Shown here piece after piece: positions 41,201-50,251 of a DNA stretch of 64,000 nucleotides. Each line of letters opens with the position of its first letter. The first letter of the stretch is position 1. The notes below the pieces were generated by a model, which had not been told where the DNA came from, made no database searches, and saw nothing but the letters and a program-made list of their open reading frames with translations. Origin of the DNA: Flavobacterium tructae (lineage in GTDB: Bacteria; Bacteroidota; Bacteroidia; Flavobacteriales; Flavobacteriaceae); the NCBI RefSeq assembly GCF_002217475.1, contig NZ_MUHH01000018.1:151059-215058 (forward strand), given 5' to 3'. Position numbers and translations under genes: made by a program.

Positions 41201-44200
41201 AAAACCAACAAGTATCAAACTCCAAAGGGATGGAGAATTTATCGGTTAATGAATATCAGGGAAAATTACCGGATTCCAGTGTGTTTGATTTGGTTTTTAA
41301 TTTTGCTGATTCTGAAAATGGTTTAGCGACAAGTATCATTTACAATAGTGATGTTTTCGACTCAGAAAGAATAGAACAATTTGGAAATCACCTCGAGCAG
41401 CTATTAACAGCTTTAGTACAAAATGCAGAACTGCCGGTACAGGAATTGAAATGGTTACTAAAAGAAGAAGAACAGTATTTACTTGATTTTAATTCAGAAA
41501 CATTGGACTATGATACATCTAAGAACGTCTTAGATAGGATCAGAGAGCAAGTCGAAAAAAATCCGGAAGCCATAGCGGTATCTTTTGAAGGAAATCAATT
41601 GAGTTATTCCGAATTGGACAAACGTTCCAATCAACTCGCTCATTATTTATTGGAAGAGTATCAGATACAACCTAATGATTTTGTTGGAATGATGCTTGAT
41701 CGTTCCGAATCGATCTTCATTGGTATTTTAGGAATATTAAAGACAGGAGCAGCTTATGTTCCTATAGATCCCGATTACCCGGTTTCGCGAAAAGAATATA
41801 TCTTGAAAGATACCAACGTAAAGGCCCTGCTCACACAATCCGATTATATGTTTGATCTGTCATATTATGAGGGTGGAATATTCGCCATGGATGTACAGCT
41901 GGACAGTCTGGCAAATCCAACAACTGCTCCTGAAATAACAGTTTTACCGGATCATTTGGTTTATATCATTTATACTTCGGGATCTACTGGAAATCCAAAG
42001 GGAGTTATGGTAACCCATGGCAACCTCCAGCATTCTTTGGCACCACGAGGCAATACCTATTCGCCAATAAAATGCTTTTTGTTATTGTCTTCAGTTGCTT
42101 TTGACAGTTCAGTCGCGGGGATATTCAGTACATTAACTACCGGAGGAACATTGTGTATCACCAGTAGCTCAGATATTGCTAATGTTAATTTCATCGCAGC
42201 TCTAATTGTTTCTCAAAAAGTAAGTCATTTATTAACAGTGCCTTCGTATTATAAACTGCTTTTGAATGCCTTATCAGATAAAGAATCTTCTATTGAACAA
42301 GTTACGGTAGCCGGAGAAACTTGTCCTATAAGTTTAATCGAAGACCATTTTAAAAGCAAAATAGGCCAATCAGGCTGTGATTTGTTTAATGAGTATGGTC
42401 CAACAGAATGTTCGGTTTGGAGCAGCGTTCACCAATATGAAGAAGGAAAACCGGTGACAGCAACTATAGGGAAACCTATTGCCAACACCCGTATTTACAT
42501 ATTAAACGAAAAAGAAGATTTAGTTCCGCTTGGTGTGATTGGTGAATTGCATATTGGAGGTAACGGCGTAACCAAAGGATATTTAAACAATCCCGATTTA
42601 ACGGCCCAAAAGTTTGTAAAAGATCCTTTTAGTGAAGCAGGTTTAATGTATAAAACAGGTGATTTAGGCAGATGGAATTCTGCCGGGGAAATCGAATTTT
42701 TAGGCAGAAAAGACAATCAGGTAAAAGTGAGAGGATATCGTATCGAACTGGGCGAAATACAATATGCTGTTGAACAGTACAGCCTTGTAGAAGCTGCGGT
42801 TGTTTTAGTAAAAGAAAATAAAACGGGTGATAACGAATTGTATGCTTATTTGTTAGAAAAGGAAGCCATAAATACTTCAGATTTAAAACACCATTTAAAA
42901 GATTTGCTGCCTTCTTATGCCGTACCCGCTCACTTTATTACTCTGGCTGCATTTCCGTTAACACCAAACGGAAAAATAGATACCAAGGCATTATTAGAAA
43001 TTGGAGGCTCAGAAACAGGAAGAGGAGCAGCATATGCAGCTCCGCAAACAGCAGAGGAAATAGCCTTAGTAAACATATGGGAAACCGTTCTGGACAAGAA
43101 AAAAATTGGTATAAACGATCGATTTTTTGATTTAGGAGGAGACTCTATTAAAGTGTTGAAAATTGTAAATGGTATTTATAACGAAATGCAGTTGGAAATT
43201 ACGATTTCAGATATCTATACCAATGATTGTATCTCTCAATTATCAGATTTTATAAGAAATAACAGAGCGTCACTGGAAGTCAAAAAAACGACTGTTACAG
43301 GAACCGGGAATCAGGGATTAGAAGCTATTGATTTCATAAAGAACAGCGTTTTAGCATCTTTAAATGAAAATGATGCTGATGCCGTTGAAGACGTTTACCC
43401 AATGAGCGACATTCAAAAAGGAATGATCTATGAGTCATTGAAATATGAAGGAGCAAGTATATATCACGATCAGATGATCAATCACCGTGAATTTAAAGAT
43501 TTTGATGTTTCGGTTTTCAGAAAAGCTATGGAATTAATGACTGAAAAGCATGAAATTCTAAGAACAGGATTTAATTTACAGGATTACGATCAGGAAGTTC
43601 AAATCCTATACAAACAAGTTGAAATACCGGTTGTGTATGAAGATTTGTCTCAGTTGCAGTCTTTAAAAGAACAGGAAAATGTTATAGCGGCCTTTCTGCA
43701 GTCAGAATTGCTCCATCCGTTTGATGTGACTCAGGCACCATTATTTCGTATGGCGGCTTTTAATCTGGGCAATGATACAATTGTTTTTGTTTCGCAATGT
43801 CACCATGCTATTATAGACGGCTGGAGTGATTCATTACTACTGACGGAAATCAATAATGTATACCTTAAATTACTTGAAACTCCTTCGTTTAAACCGGCTA
43901 AATTACAATCGAGTCATAAGGATTATATGCTGCATCAGTTGCAGGACAAGCGAAAGGAAGAGACTGCAGCATTTTGGACTAATGAATTAAACGATTACAA
44001 CAGACTGGATCTGTTTACCGAAAAAGAAACTGATGATTTTAAATTGTTCAGCTTTGAAAAAGAAGAGTTAGCAAAAATTGAAAGTCTAAAAAAGGCTTAC
44101 GGTGTTAGATTAAAAGAACTGGCTCTGGGTGCCTTTGTGTATACTTTAAAATTATATTCGTACAGCAACGACATCACAATTGGTCTGGTTGTAAATACAA

Positions 44201-47200
44201 GACCTGCCTTACCGGATGCTGATGGAATGTTAGGCTGTTTTCTAAATACAATACCTTTCAGACTTGAAGTGAATCGGGATTTAAGTGGCGAAGATTTACT
44301 GTTGTTAGTAAAGCAAAAACTGATCGAAGTAAGTAATTTTTCGGATATGAGTTTGGCCAGTATCGCTTCTGTTACTAATGAGATTAAAGGAATGAACAAT
44401 CCTTTCTTTGATATCATTTTCAATTATGTTGATTTTTATTCTTATGATGCATTAGAAGAACAATCTAAGGAAAAAGAAGCGTCGTATCTCGAGAATCGGG
44501 AATTAACCTTAAACGGAAAAGGAGTTACCAATACATATTTCGATTTTACCGTTAACAATACCAATAACGCAGCTTTGTTTGACTTTGCACAAACCAGAGC
44601 GCTCGTTAACAAAATTGAATTGTCTGAAATAGAGTCCGTTTACAAAAAAGTTTTCAGGCACATTGTTGAGCATCCGGAATCTTCATTAAAAGAACTGGAT
44701 CATTTATCCGATGAGGAAAAGGAAATTTATGAGAATAAAAAGCAGCATGATTCTGTAACCGAAAACGAAGATCAGACCGTATTGGATTTATTTAAGAGAC
44801 AGGTTCTTCTAAACCCGGGGTATCCGGCGCTGCACCATAATGGTATAAATATCAGTTATGCCGAATTAGATCAGAAATCGAATCAGTTAGGAAACTATCT
44901 TAAAAAACAAGGTATAGGGAAGGAAGATTTTGTGGCAATACTACTGGACCGTTCTATAGAAATGCTGGTTTCAATTTTTGGAATCATAAAAGCAGGAGCA
45001 GCCTATGTTCCTTTAGACGAGGGGTATCCACAGCAAAGAATTGATTTTATTCTAAAAGATACAGCCGCAAAAGCTATAATTTCTAAGCCGTCTCTTTTAG
45101 AAAATTTTTCAGAAGAATCCTTTCCAAAAACGATATTAATTGACACAGACTGGGATACAATTTCTCAGGAAAGTGTAGCAGAAACAGATCATAATCTTAC
45201 TTCAAATACTTTAATATACAGTATATACACCTCTGGAACAACAGGAAATCCAAAAGGGGTTTTTATTGAACATAAAGGAGTAGTAAATCTGGCAAACTCG
45301 TTAATAAAAAGATATAAAATACAGAAGGAAGAGAAAATTTTAGCCTTTTCTAATTATGTATTTGATGCTTCAGTAGAACAAATTTTTATTGCACTAACCA
45401 GTGGAGCAACTTTAGTGTTATGTGATAAAGAGGATTTACTGGATAATGAAAAATTTGCGGACCTTTTGATGGAAAAAGAGATCACACATATAGATGTAAC
45501 GCCAACCTACCTCGAAAATGTGATCCCAAATAAATATCATCTGAACAGAGTTGTGGTTGGAGGTGAAGAGTGCTCAATAAGTCTAGCCAGGAAATGGGCA
45601 GCTCACACTGACTTCTACAACTCTTATGGTCCTACTGAAACCACCGTATCTTCGACGATATATGCTTACGACAAAGAAAATGATAAAGATCTAAATCGCC
45701 TGCCAATCGGAAAACCAATTGATAATACGACTATTTACATTTTAGACAATGCTTTGCAGATTGCAAAAACCGGAGTCGTTGGTGAAATGTATATTGGAGG
45801 TATCGGAGTTTCCAGGGGATACATCAATCAGGAAGCCCTTACCAAAGAGCGTTTTGTGACCAATCCTTTTGCCAAAGAAGAAACTTTATATCGAACGGGC
45901 GATTTGTGCTGCAGGCTGTCGGATGGGAACATTCAATTTTTTGGCAGAGCCGATGATCAGGTAAAAATCAGAGGTTACAGAATTGAATTAGGCGAAATCG
46001 AAAATGCATTTCTTCAACAAAAAATAACAATTTCTGTTGCGGTACTGGCCAAAGCAAACAAGTTAGGAGAAAAAGAAATTGTAGCTTATCTGGTGCCTGA
46101 TGAATATTATGATGTAAAAGATATCCGAACCAGGTTAAAAAGCATTTTACCTTATTTCATGATTCCTTCTTATTTTGTTCCGGTAGAAGAAATTCCATTC
46201 ACAAAAAGTAGAAAAGTAGACCGAAATAAATTATTAGCCATAGAAATACACAAAACGGATAGCCTCAGAGCGCTTGTTCCGCCGGAAAATGAAACCGAAA
46301 ATACGATACTTCAAATATGGCAGGACATTCTGGAAAAAAGAGACATCAGTGTCATAGACAATTTTTTTGAAATTGGCGGATATAGTCTGAAGGCGATTAA
46401 GCTAAAGGCAATGTTACGAAGAAAATTAGGCTTAGACATTTCGATAAAAGATCTTTATAATGCGCCAACGATCAGAGAATTGGCTCAGGGTAAAAAAACA
46501 CCCAATACTGCAGTGATCCATTTACATGCGGGAGACCCTCAAAATACAATTTACTTCATACCGCCAATTCTGGGTAATTCTATAATATATCATCCTTTGG
46601 CAAAAGTATTAGGGAGTGAGTTTAATTCGATTGGTTTGCAATACAAAGGATTAGAGCCTAATGAAGAGCTTTCTCAGTCTATCGAACAAATGGCCGGTTA
46701 TTTCAGCGCAGAAATTAGAAAACGTCAGAGCAATCAGCCGTTTGTGGTTTTGGGATATTCAATGGGCGCTTCAATTGCCTTTGAAGTAGTTAAAGAACTG
46801 GAAAAACAATATGATGCCATTGAATTGGTTTTGGTGGACAGACCAACGTCTCTAAATGAAAGCAACGATACGGAGCATATTGACCAACAGGCCAATTGGC
46901 TGCTTGACGAATATCAGAAGGGTATTGATTTAAGTAAAGACCAAAAAGCAAGTGTTTTGTCTTTTATGAAAAACAATCTACAGATGGACAATCAATATAC
47001 ACTTCAAGGTAAAATCTCCAGCACTATATATGTTCTTGAATCCTCTGAGAATGAATTAAAAAGTAATATGAAGGACTGGCAGGATTATACCAATGGAGCG
47101 CTAGTGCACCATTATCTGCCAGGGACACACTGGGAGGCCTTCAATGGGAATAATTTTGACAAGTACGTTGAAATTTTTAAAAGTATCATTCAAAAAACAA

Positions 47201-47217
47201 GTATAGAAACCAACTAA
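38281..47217 (+). CDS. NRPS termination protein, TubC-C-T-C-A-T-C-A-T-TE (A-less module, X', Lys/Orn)
   Basis: The largest protein, 2978 residues. TubC-like docking domain 1-58; C1 (H204/H205/D209) runs straight into T1 (Ser567) with no A domain between; C2 has the variant HHIISDA (H754/H755/D759); A about 1085-1560 (TSGSTG from 1232), code DSALTAEVW, unassigned; T2 with GGDS (Ser1622); a divergent C3 about 1695-2130 (HHAIIDG, H1841/H1842/D1846); A about 2165-2645 (TSGTTG from 2317), code DAEDVGSVS, Lys/Orn-like because of Glu239 and Asp278; T3 with GGYS (Ser2702); TE about 2740-2978 with Ser2827 (GYSMG), Asp2853 and His2950. The last A10 motif reads SRKVD, keeping the Lys. The TE marks this as the release protein, by hydrolysis or cyclisation. 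The A-less module is either skipped or loaded by another A domain. Confidence 0.95.
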   Translation: MGYDLFTKLKKLKVTVKVINNNLDVKAPKGVLNEELLKEIKSKKEELIDLVNKYAKDQVNESHAIPVAPKSEHYPLSSSQLRLWVLSQIDKANFSYNIPGIQVIDEALDTNAFMLAIRDLIHRHEVLRTVFKTVEEEEVRQFIIAPEDFEFPFQQIEVNGDEEKLNEILTSISNTVFDLEKGPLFKGALVKVTDDRFVFGYNMHHIISDGWSIGIMINELLKNYDARRKGETVQSHPLQIHYKDYAVWQQKQLADEVFNKERKYWLTHLEGDLPILSHFGDFPRPAIMSYNGNVTRKDIPAALYQKFKSFCRENSGTLFTGCLSLINVLLHKYTEQEDFIVGSPVSGRTHKDMADQIGFYVNTLALRTQFGAANSFEEVFQKNKKVTLNAIENQNYPFDELVNHLNLKRDLSRSALFDVMIDIQNENQSNDQKAGTSYNELLNGGVSKYDLTFTFIEKSDSLTVELEYNTDIFTGETAIGFLKDLENIVETVVQNPVEKIGSLPLNINRRTAHSKLESPEEIVTNEEITYTLPSTPLEKALAGLWEEVLGISHISMEDNFFDLGGHSLKASRLISKIHKEFRVKLQLKDLFIHTSLASQYDLITKEQEVDYSEIPVLEKQNGYPLSIMQRRLWILSQHEAANIAYNMSGAYVFEGELDFDALENAFVQLIERHEILRTSFKENDQKEVLQYVTPIEDILFTIKNTDLSQTNETILEKHLFEDLSAPFDLSSGTLLKASIYKQSQNRWVFSTVIHHIISDAWSIEIIVKELLQLYNSLVTGVPSALTQLPIQYKDYSSWQLTELSGFRLELHKNYWLNQFKGDLPTLDLSAGKQRPLIKTYNGGLYTKLIPRSLSDKFDELLKNKETTLFMGLLSVVNVLFYHYTQQEDIVIGSPVAGRDHVDLENQIGFYVNTLALRTQFSKKDSFNTILSNVKKVVLGAHEHQLYPFDDLVSSLDIPRDMSRNPLFDVQVIVQNQQVSNSKGMENLSVNEYQGKLPDSSVFDLVFNFADSENGLATSIIYNSDVFDSERIEQFGNHLEQLLTALVQNAELPVQELKWLLKEEEQYLLDFNSETLDYDTSKNVLDRIREQVEKNPEAIAVSFEGNQLSYSELDKRSNQLAHYLLEEYQIQPNDFVGMMLDRSESIFIGILGILKTGAAYVPIDPDYPVSRKEYILKDTNVKALLTQSDYMFDLSYYEGGIFAMDVQLDSLANPTTAPEITVLPDHLVYIIYTSGSTGNPKGVMVTHGNLQHSLAPRGNTYSPIKCFLLLSSVAFDSSVAGIFSTLTTGGTLCITSSSDIANVNFIAALIVSQKVSHLLTVPSYYKLLLNALSDKESSIEQVTVAGETCPISLIEDHFKSKIGQSGCDLFNEYGPTECSVWSSVHQYEEGKPVTATIGKPIANTRIYILNEKEDLVPLGVIGELHIGGNGVTKGYLNNPDLTAQKFVKDPFSEAGLMYKTGDLGRWNSAGEIEFLGRKDNQVKVRGYRIELGEIQYAVEQYSLVEAAVVLVKENKTGDNELYAYLLEKEAINTSDLKHHLKDLLPSYAVPAHFITLAAFPLTPNGKIDTKALLEIGGSETGRGAAYAAPQTAEEIALVNIWETVLDKKKIGINDRFFDLGGDSIKVLKIVNGIYNEMQLEITISDIYTNDCISQLSDFIRNNRASLEVKKTTVTGTGNQGLEAIDFIKNSVLASLNENDADAVEDVYPMSDIQKGMIYESLKYEGASIYHDQMINHREFKDFDVSVFRKAMELMTEKHEILRTGFNLQDYDQEVQILYKQVEIPVVYEDLSQLQSLKEQENVIAAFLQSELLHPFDVTQAPLFRMAAFNLGNDTIVFVSQCHHAIIDGWSDSLLLTEINNVYLKLLETPSFKPAKLQSSHKDYMLHQLQDKRKEETAAFWTNELNDYNRLDLFTEKETDDFKLFSFEKEELAKIESLKKAYGVRLKELALGAFVYTLKLYSYSNDITIGLVVNTRPALPDADGMLGCFLNTIPFRLEVNRDLSGEDLLLLVKQKLIEVSNFSDMSLASIASVTNEIKGMNNPFFDIIFNYVDFYSYDALEEQSKEKEASYLENRELTLNGKGVTNTYFDFTVNNTNNAALFDFAQTRALVNKIELSEIESVYKKVFRHIVEHPESSLKELDHLSDEEKEIYENKKQHDSVTENEDQTVLDLFKRQVLLNPGYPALHHNGINISYAELDQKSNQLGNYLKKQGIGKEDFVAILLDRSIEMLVSIFGIIKAGAAYVPLDEGYPQQRIDFILKDTAAKAIISKPSLLENFSEESFPKTILIDTDWDTISQESVAETDHNLTSNTLIYSIYTSGTTGNPKGVFIEHKGVVNLANSLIKRYKIQKEEKILAFSNYVFDASVEQIFIALTSGATLVLCDKEDLLDNEKFADLLMEKEITHIDVTPTYLENVIPNKYHLNRVVVGGEECSISLARKWAAHTDFYNSYGPTETTVSSTIYAYDKENDKDLNRLPIGKPIDNTTIYILDNALQIAKTGVVGEMYIGGIGVSRGYINQEALTKERFVTNPFAKEETLYRTGDLCCRLSDGNIQFFGRADDQVKIRGYRIELGEIENAFLQQKITISVAVLAKANKLGEKEIVAYLVPDEYYDVKDIRTRLKSILPYFMIPSYFVPVEEIPFTKSRKVDRNKLLAIEIHKTDSLRALVPPENETENTILQIWQDILEKRDISVIDNFFEIGGYSLKAIKLKAMLRRKLGLDISIKDLYNAPTIRELAQGKKTPNTAVIHLHAGDPQNTIYFIPPILGNSIIYHPLAKVLGSEFNSIGLQYKGLEPNEELSQSIEQMAGYFSAEIRKRQSNQPFVVLGYSMGASIAFEVVKELEKQYDAIELVLVDRPTSLNESNDTEHIDQQANWLLDEYQKGIDLSKDQKASVLSFMKNNLQMDNQYTLQGKISSTIYVLESSENELKSNMKDWQDYTNGALVHHYLPGTHWEAFNGNNFDKYVEIFKSIIQKTSIETN

Positions 47218-47244
47218 AACTGTAAAACTAAATAATCAAACAGA

Positions 47245-48873
47245 ATGGAAAACACAGAAAAGTATTATTTTAAACCAAATGTAATTATTGGACCATTAGT
47301 AGATAAATGGTATGCATGGACACACTTAATTTCTCCTGCCACAGCAGCAATGAACATTGTCGAAAGGCATTTAAAAATAATGAACTCCTATATTCAAGCT
47401 CCCGCAATTCATGAGGCTGCCGTAAAAAATCCTAAAATGTTAGGAGGACCTTTTATGGATTATGAAACCCGAAGAGTAGAGGAAGTCAAAGAACTAAAAG
47501 CAGAAATTCTTGAAAAGCAGGCAAACGCAATACAATTATCAGACGCTATAAAAGAATTGGATCAGTTGCTAAAAACCAAAGCAAAAGGAGCATCTTTAGA
47601 ACCTTTGTACAAAGAAGTTCCGGAAATATTAAAAGGATATGTAGAATTGGTTTACGATTTAAACAATCATCCGTCGTATCGTTTCTTTGAATCCTTATTA
47701 TACAACAGTCCATTTTATTCCAAACATTCTCAATCTATTTCTTTATGGGAAACACTAAATGATGAGCGTCCATTTTGTTTGAGTACCCCACAATTAGAAG
47801 ATCCTAAAGTATTACAGTTGGATATTCCGTTTGATCATAAAGGAATTGATACGTTAAGCAGAATGAAGAGAAATCCGGGATCTATTGAGGCCGTTGCCGA
47901 AGAATTGGGTGTTCGCGAAGATCAAATGGAACTGTTTAAAACTTTCTTCACCAAAAAAGAACATCCTGCTTATCAAAAATACACAGGAGACAAAGCCAGA
48001 ATGCGCTATTTGGGGCATGCCTGTATTTTAATTGAAACCAAAGACGTGAGTATCCTTGTAGATCCTTTAATCAGTTATTACGGCTATGAATCTACAGTAG
48101 AACATTTTTCAGATATTGACCTGCCGGATGTTATTGATTACGTATTGATTACACACAATCATCAGGATCATATTGTTTTAGAAACTTTACTGCCGTTAAG
48201 ACATAAAATCAAAAATCTAATAGTTCCCGTAACCACCAGTGGAGCACTTCAGGATCCAAGTATCAAATTAGCGTTTCAAAGTATCGGATTTAAGAATGTC
48301 ATAGAAATTGATGAACTGGAAGAAATAAAATTTGAAAATTGCACCATTACCGGACTTCCGTTTACAGGAGAACACAGTGATCTTAATATCAGAGCAAAAT
48401 CATGTTTCCATGTTGCGATCAATGAGCTAAGCTTCTTGTTTGTTGCCGATTCGAGAGTAATGGAACCTAGATTGTACGAACATATTCATAGAGTTAAAGG
48501 CGATGTAGATGTCTTGTTTTTAGGAATGGAATGTGCCGGAGCACCGTTAAGTTGGCTATACGGCTGCTTAATGACAGAGGCGATTAATAGAGAAGATGAT
48601 CAGTCCAGACGACTGGCGGGCTGCGACAGCGAAAGAGGTTTGTCGTTAGTTGATATTTTTAATCCAAAAGAAGCCTATGTCTACGCAATGGGAATGGAGC
48701 CTTGGTTAGAATTCATCAGCAGTATCAAATACACAGAAGAATCTCTTGCCATTATTGAATCAAACCGATTGATAAATCACTGTGCAGATAAAGGAATCAT
48801 CGCTGAAAGACTATTTGGAGAGAAAGAATTGTTATACGATTATGAATTAAAAAATGAATTAGTGACAAGTTAA
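47245..48873 (+). CDS. CmlA-type non-haem diiron beta-hydroxylase (second copy)
   Basis: A 542-residue paralogue of the hydroxylase at 11.1 kb. Metal residues fall at the same places: H304-x-H306-x-D308-H309, Glu376 in GEHSD and Asp402 in ADS. The N-terminal half also matches (the WYAW segment, the PxIHEAAVK stretch, PLYKEVP). The two copies differ clearly along their length, so they are probably specialised for different T-bound substrates rather than a recent duplication. It starts 27 bases after the TE-containing synthetase. The unassigned DSAL-type module occurs in two proteins, one next to each hydroxylase gene, which makes that residue one candidate substrate. As with the first copy, a generic MBL-hydrolase label would probably be wrong. 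Confidence 0.8.
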   Translation: MENTEKYYFKPNVIIGPLVDKWYAWTHLISPATAAMNIVERHLKIMNSYIQAPAIHEAAVKNPKMLGGPFMDYETRRVEEVKELKAEILEKQANAIQLSDAIKELDQLLKTKAKGASLEPLYKEVPEILKGYVELVYDLNNHPSYRFFESLLYNSPFYSKHSQSISLWETLNDERPFCLSTPQLEDPKVLQLDIPFDHKGIDTLSRMKRNPGSIEAVAEELGVREDQMELFKTFFTKKEHPAYQKYTGDKARMRYLGHACILIETKDVSILVDPLISYYGYESTVEHFSDIDLPDVIDYVLITHNHQDHIVLETLLPLRHKIKNLIVPVTTSGALQDPSIKLAFQSIGFKNVIEIDELEEIKFENCTITGLPFTGEHSDLNIRAKSCFHVAINELSFLFVADSRVMEPRLYEHIHRVKGDVDVLFLGMECAGAPLSWLYGCLMTEAINREDDQSRRLAGCDSERGLSLVDIFNPKEAYVYAMGMEPWLEFISSIKYTEESLAIIESNRLINHCADKGIIAERLFGEKELLYDYELKNELVTS

Positions 48874-48904
48874 TTCCAAATTGAAGCATAACAGCATAAC
48901 CCAT

Positions 48905-48942
48905 GTGAGACCTTCTTTTGATTTTTTTAAAGAAGGCTCTCA
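48905..48942 (+). other. Hairpin between second hydroxylase and type II thioesterase
   Basis: An imperfect inverted repeat, gtgagaccttctt pairing with aagaaggctctcac, has a T-rich loop and one bulged base. It sits in the 91-base gap after 48873. No T-run follows the right arm, so it is a poor intrinsic terminator by the usual rule. It may slow or stabilise the transcript and split expression of the synthetases from the genes downstream. Confidence 0.4.
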
Positions 48943-48964
48943 CTAACCAAATTATAAAAAGCAG

Positions 48965-49681
48965 ATGAATAAAAAGCAACTATTCTTATTACACTTCGCC
49001 GGTGGCAGTATATATTCCTTTGAGTTTCTGAGATCATTATGCACCGATTTTGAAATGATACCGCTGGAGCTTCCCGGAAGAGGAAAAAGAATCAAAGAAA
49101 AACTATTGACTTCCTATCCGGACGCTATTAAGGACCTGTTCTCACAGATAACTGATAAGCTTAACGGGAGCCCGTTTATCGTTTACGGGCACAGTTTAGG
49201 TTCGTCTCTGGGGTTGGGAGTGACCGATTTATTAGAGAAAAACAACACTCCGCCCCAATGTCTGATCGTAAGCGGTAATGCCGGACCCGGAATTGCAACA
49301 GAAAACAACAGATCTGATCTGGAGCGTGACGATTTCATCAGCATGCTTACCGAATTGGGTGGGATACCGGATGAGTTATTAAAAAGTAAAGAACTGCTCG
49401 ATTTTGTATTACCCATACTTAAGGCCGATTTTAAAATAGTAGAAGAAGATTTTTTCATTGAAAATACCATTGTAAAAGCTCCGATTGTGGCCATAATGGG
49501 GAACTCAGAGAAATATGTAGATCGGATAAACAATTGGAGAAAACACACGTTTTCCGGTTTTAACTCCTATGTACTAAAAGGAAACCATTTTTTTATACTC
49601 GATCATGGTGATAAATTGAAAGAAATTTTTGATATTAGTTTTAAGGAATGTACAAGTCTTAATTATAATAATGTACAATAG
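48965..49681 (+). CDS. Type II thioesterase (NRPS editing)
   Basis: A 238-residue alpha/beta hydrolase of the free-standing TEII family. It shows HFAGG near the N-terminus, LPGRGKR, the nucleophile Ser77 in GHSLGS, and a late catalytic His208 in KGNHFF. The catalytic acid is not obvious: the usual GxxD motif reads GNSEKYVDR, so the Glu or the following Asp may serve. TEII enzymes remove wrong or stalled acyl groups from carrier domains. This one would serve the large assembly line, including a PKS module with unusual loading. It lies 91 bases after the second hydroxylase, behind a hairpin, on the same strand. Confidence 0.9.
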   Translation: MNKKQLFLLHFAGGSIYSFEFLRSLCTDFEMIPLELPGRGKRIKEKLLTSYPDAIKDLFSQITDKLNGSPFIVYGHSLGSSLGLGVTDLLEKNNTPPQCLIVSGNAGPGIATENNRSDLERDDFISMLTELGGIPDELLKSKELLDFVLPILKADFKIVEEDFFIENTIVKAPIVAIMGNSEKYVDRINNWRKHTFSGFNSYVLKGNHFFILDHGDKLKEIFDISFKECTSLNYNNVQ

Positions 49682-49704
49682 CCTTGCTAAAAAACAAACC
49701 AATT

Positions 49705-50070
49705 ATGAAAACAACCAAAATCCTGATTACCGCTGTTATGATACTATTAATTTCAATTGGCAGTATGGCACAAAACAAGAAAAAAGAACAGGCCGAAAAT
49801 CAATTGACGATTACCGGAATTACCGGACAATCTATCAAAGAATCTGCTGATGTAAATAATGTTGGAAAGCTAATTGCAGCAATCAGCGATCAAATCGTAA
49901 AAGAAAAGTTGGCACCGGCCAATACGAGCAGTTTGTCTTATATGCTCAACAGCAAAGAGTTTATAATAAACGGAGTGAAGCAGAAGCCGGAAGTACAATT
50001 GAGATATAAAAATAAATATATCGGAGACCATACGAAATGGAATATTTGTAAAAACTTCAAGACAAAATAA
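49705..50070 (+). CDS. Small secreted protein of unknown function
   Basis: I choose the ATG at 49705 rather than an upstream in-frame TTG at 49684, because it gives a clean signal peptide: Lys-rich start, hydrophobic core, and cleavage likely at SMA-Q near residue 22. The mature part is about 99 residues, mixed charged and polar, with a SKEFIINGVKQ segment that recalls C-terminal pieces of small periplasmic Bacteroidetes proteins. No enzymatic motif is visible. The gene begins 23 bases after the thioesterase stop, so it is probably co-transcribed with the cluster, which is the only clue to its role. Confidence 0.75.
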   Translation: MKTTKILITAVMILLISIGSMAQNKKKEQAENQLTITGITGQSIKESADVNNVGKLIAAISDQIVKEKLAPANTSSLSYMLNSKEFIINGVKQKPEVQLRYKNKYIGDHTKWNICKNFKTK

Positions 50071-50251
50071 AATTTATCATTAGCTGAGTTTTCTTCTTTA
50101 GTATACATTCTGCTTTTACAATTCAGAGTGATTATCCTATTCTTGAAATATTGCGATCCTTTAAATTTCTTAAATTTTATCAATTCAAAAGAGCTTGAGT
50201 TTACATATTGTATCCCTCACAGGCAATCTTATTAAATACATTAAAAAAATA

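Noticed and set aside
50195..50251. The upstream start for the outer-membrane barrel protein
   Set aside because: The first 19 residues would block a normal signal peptide; the ATG at 50252 gives a well-formed one.
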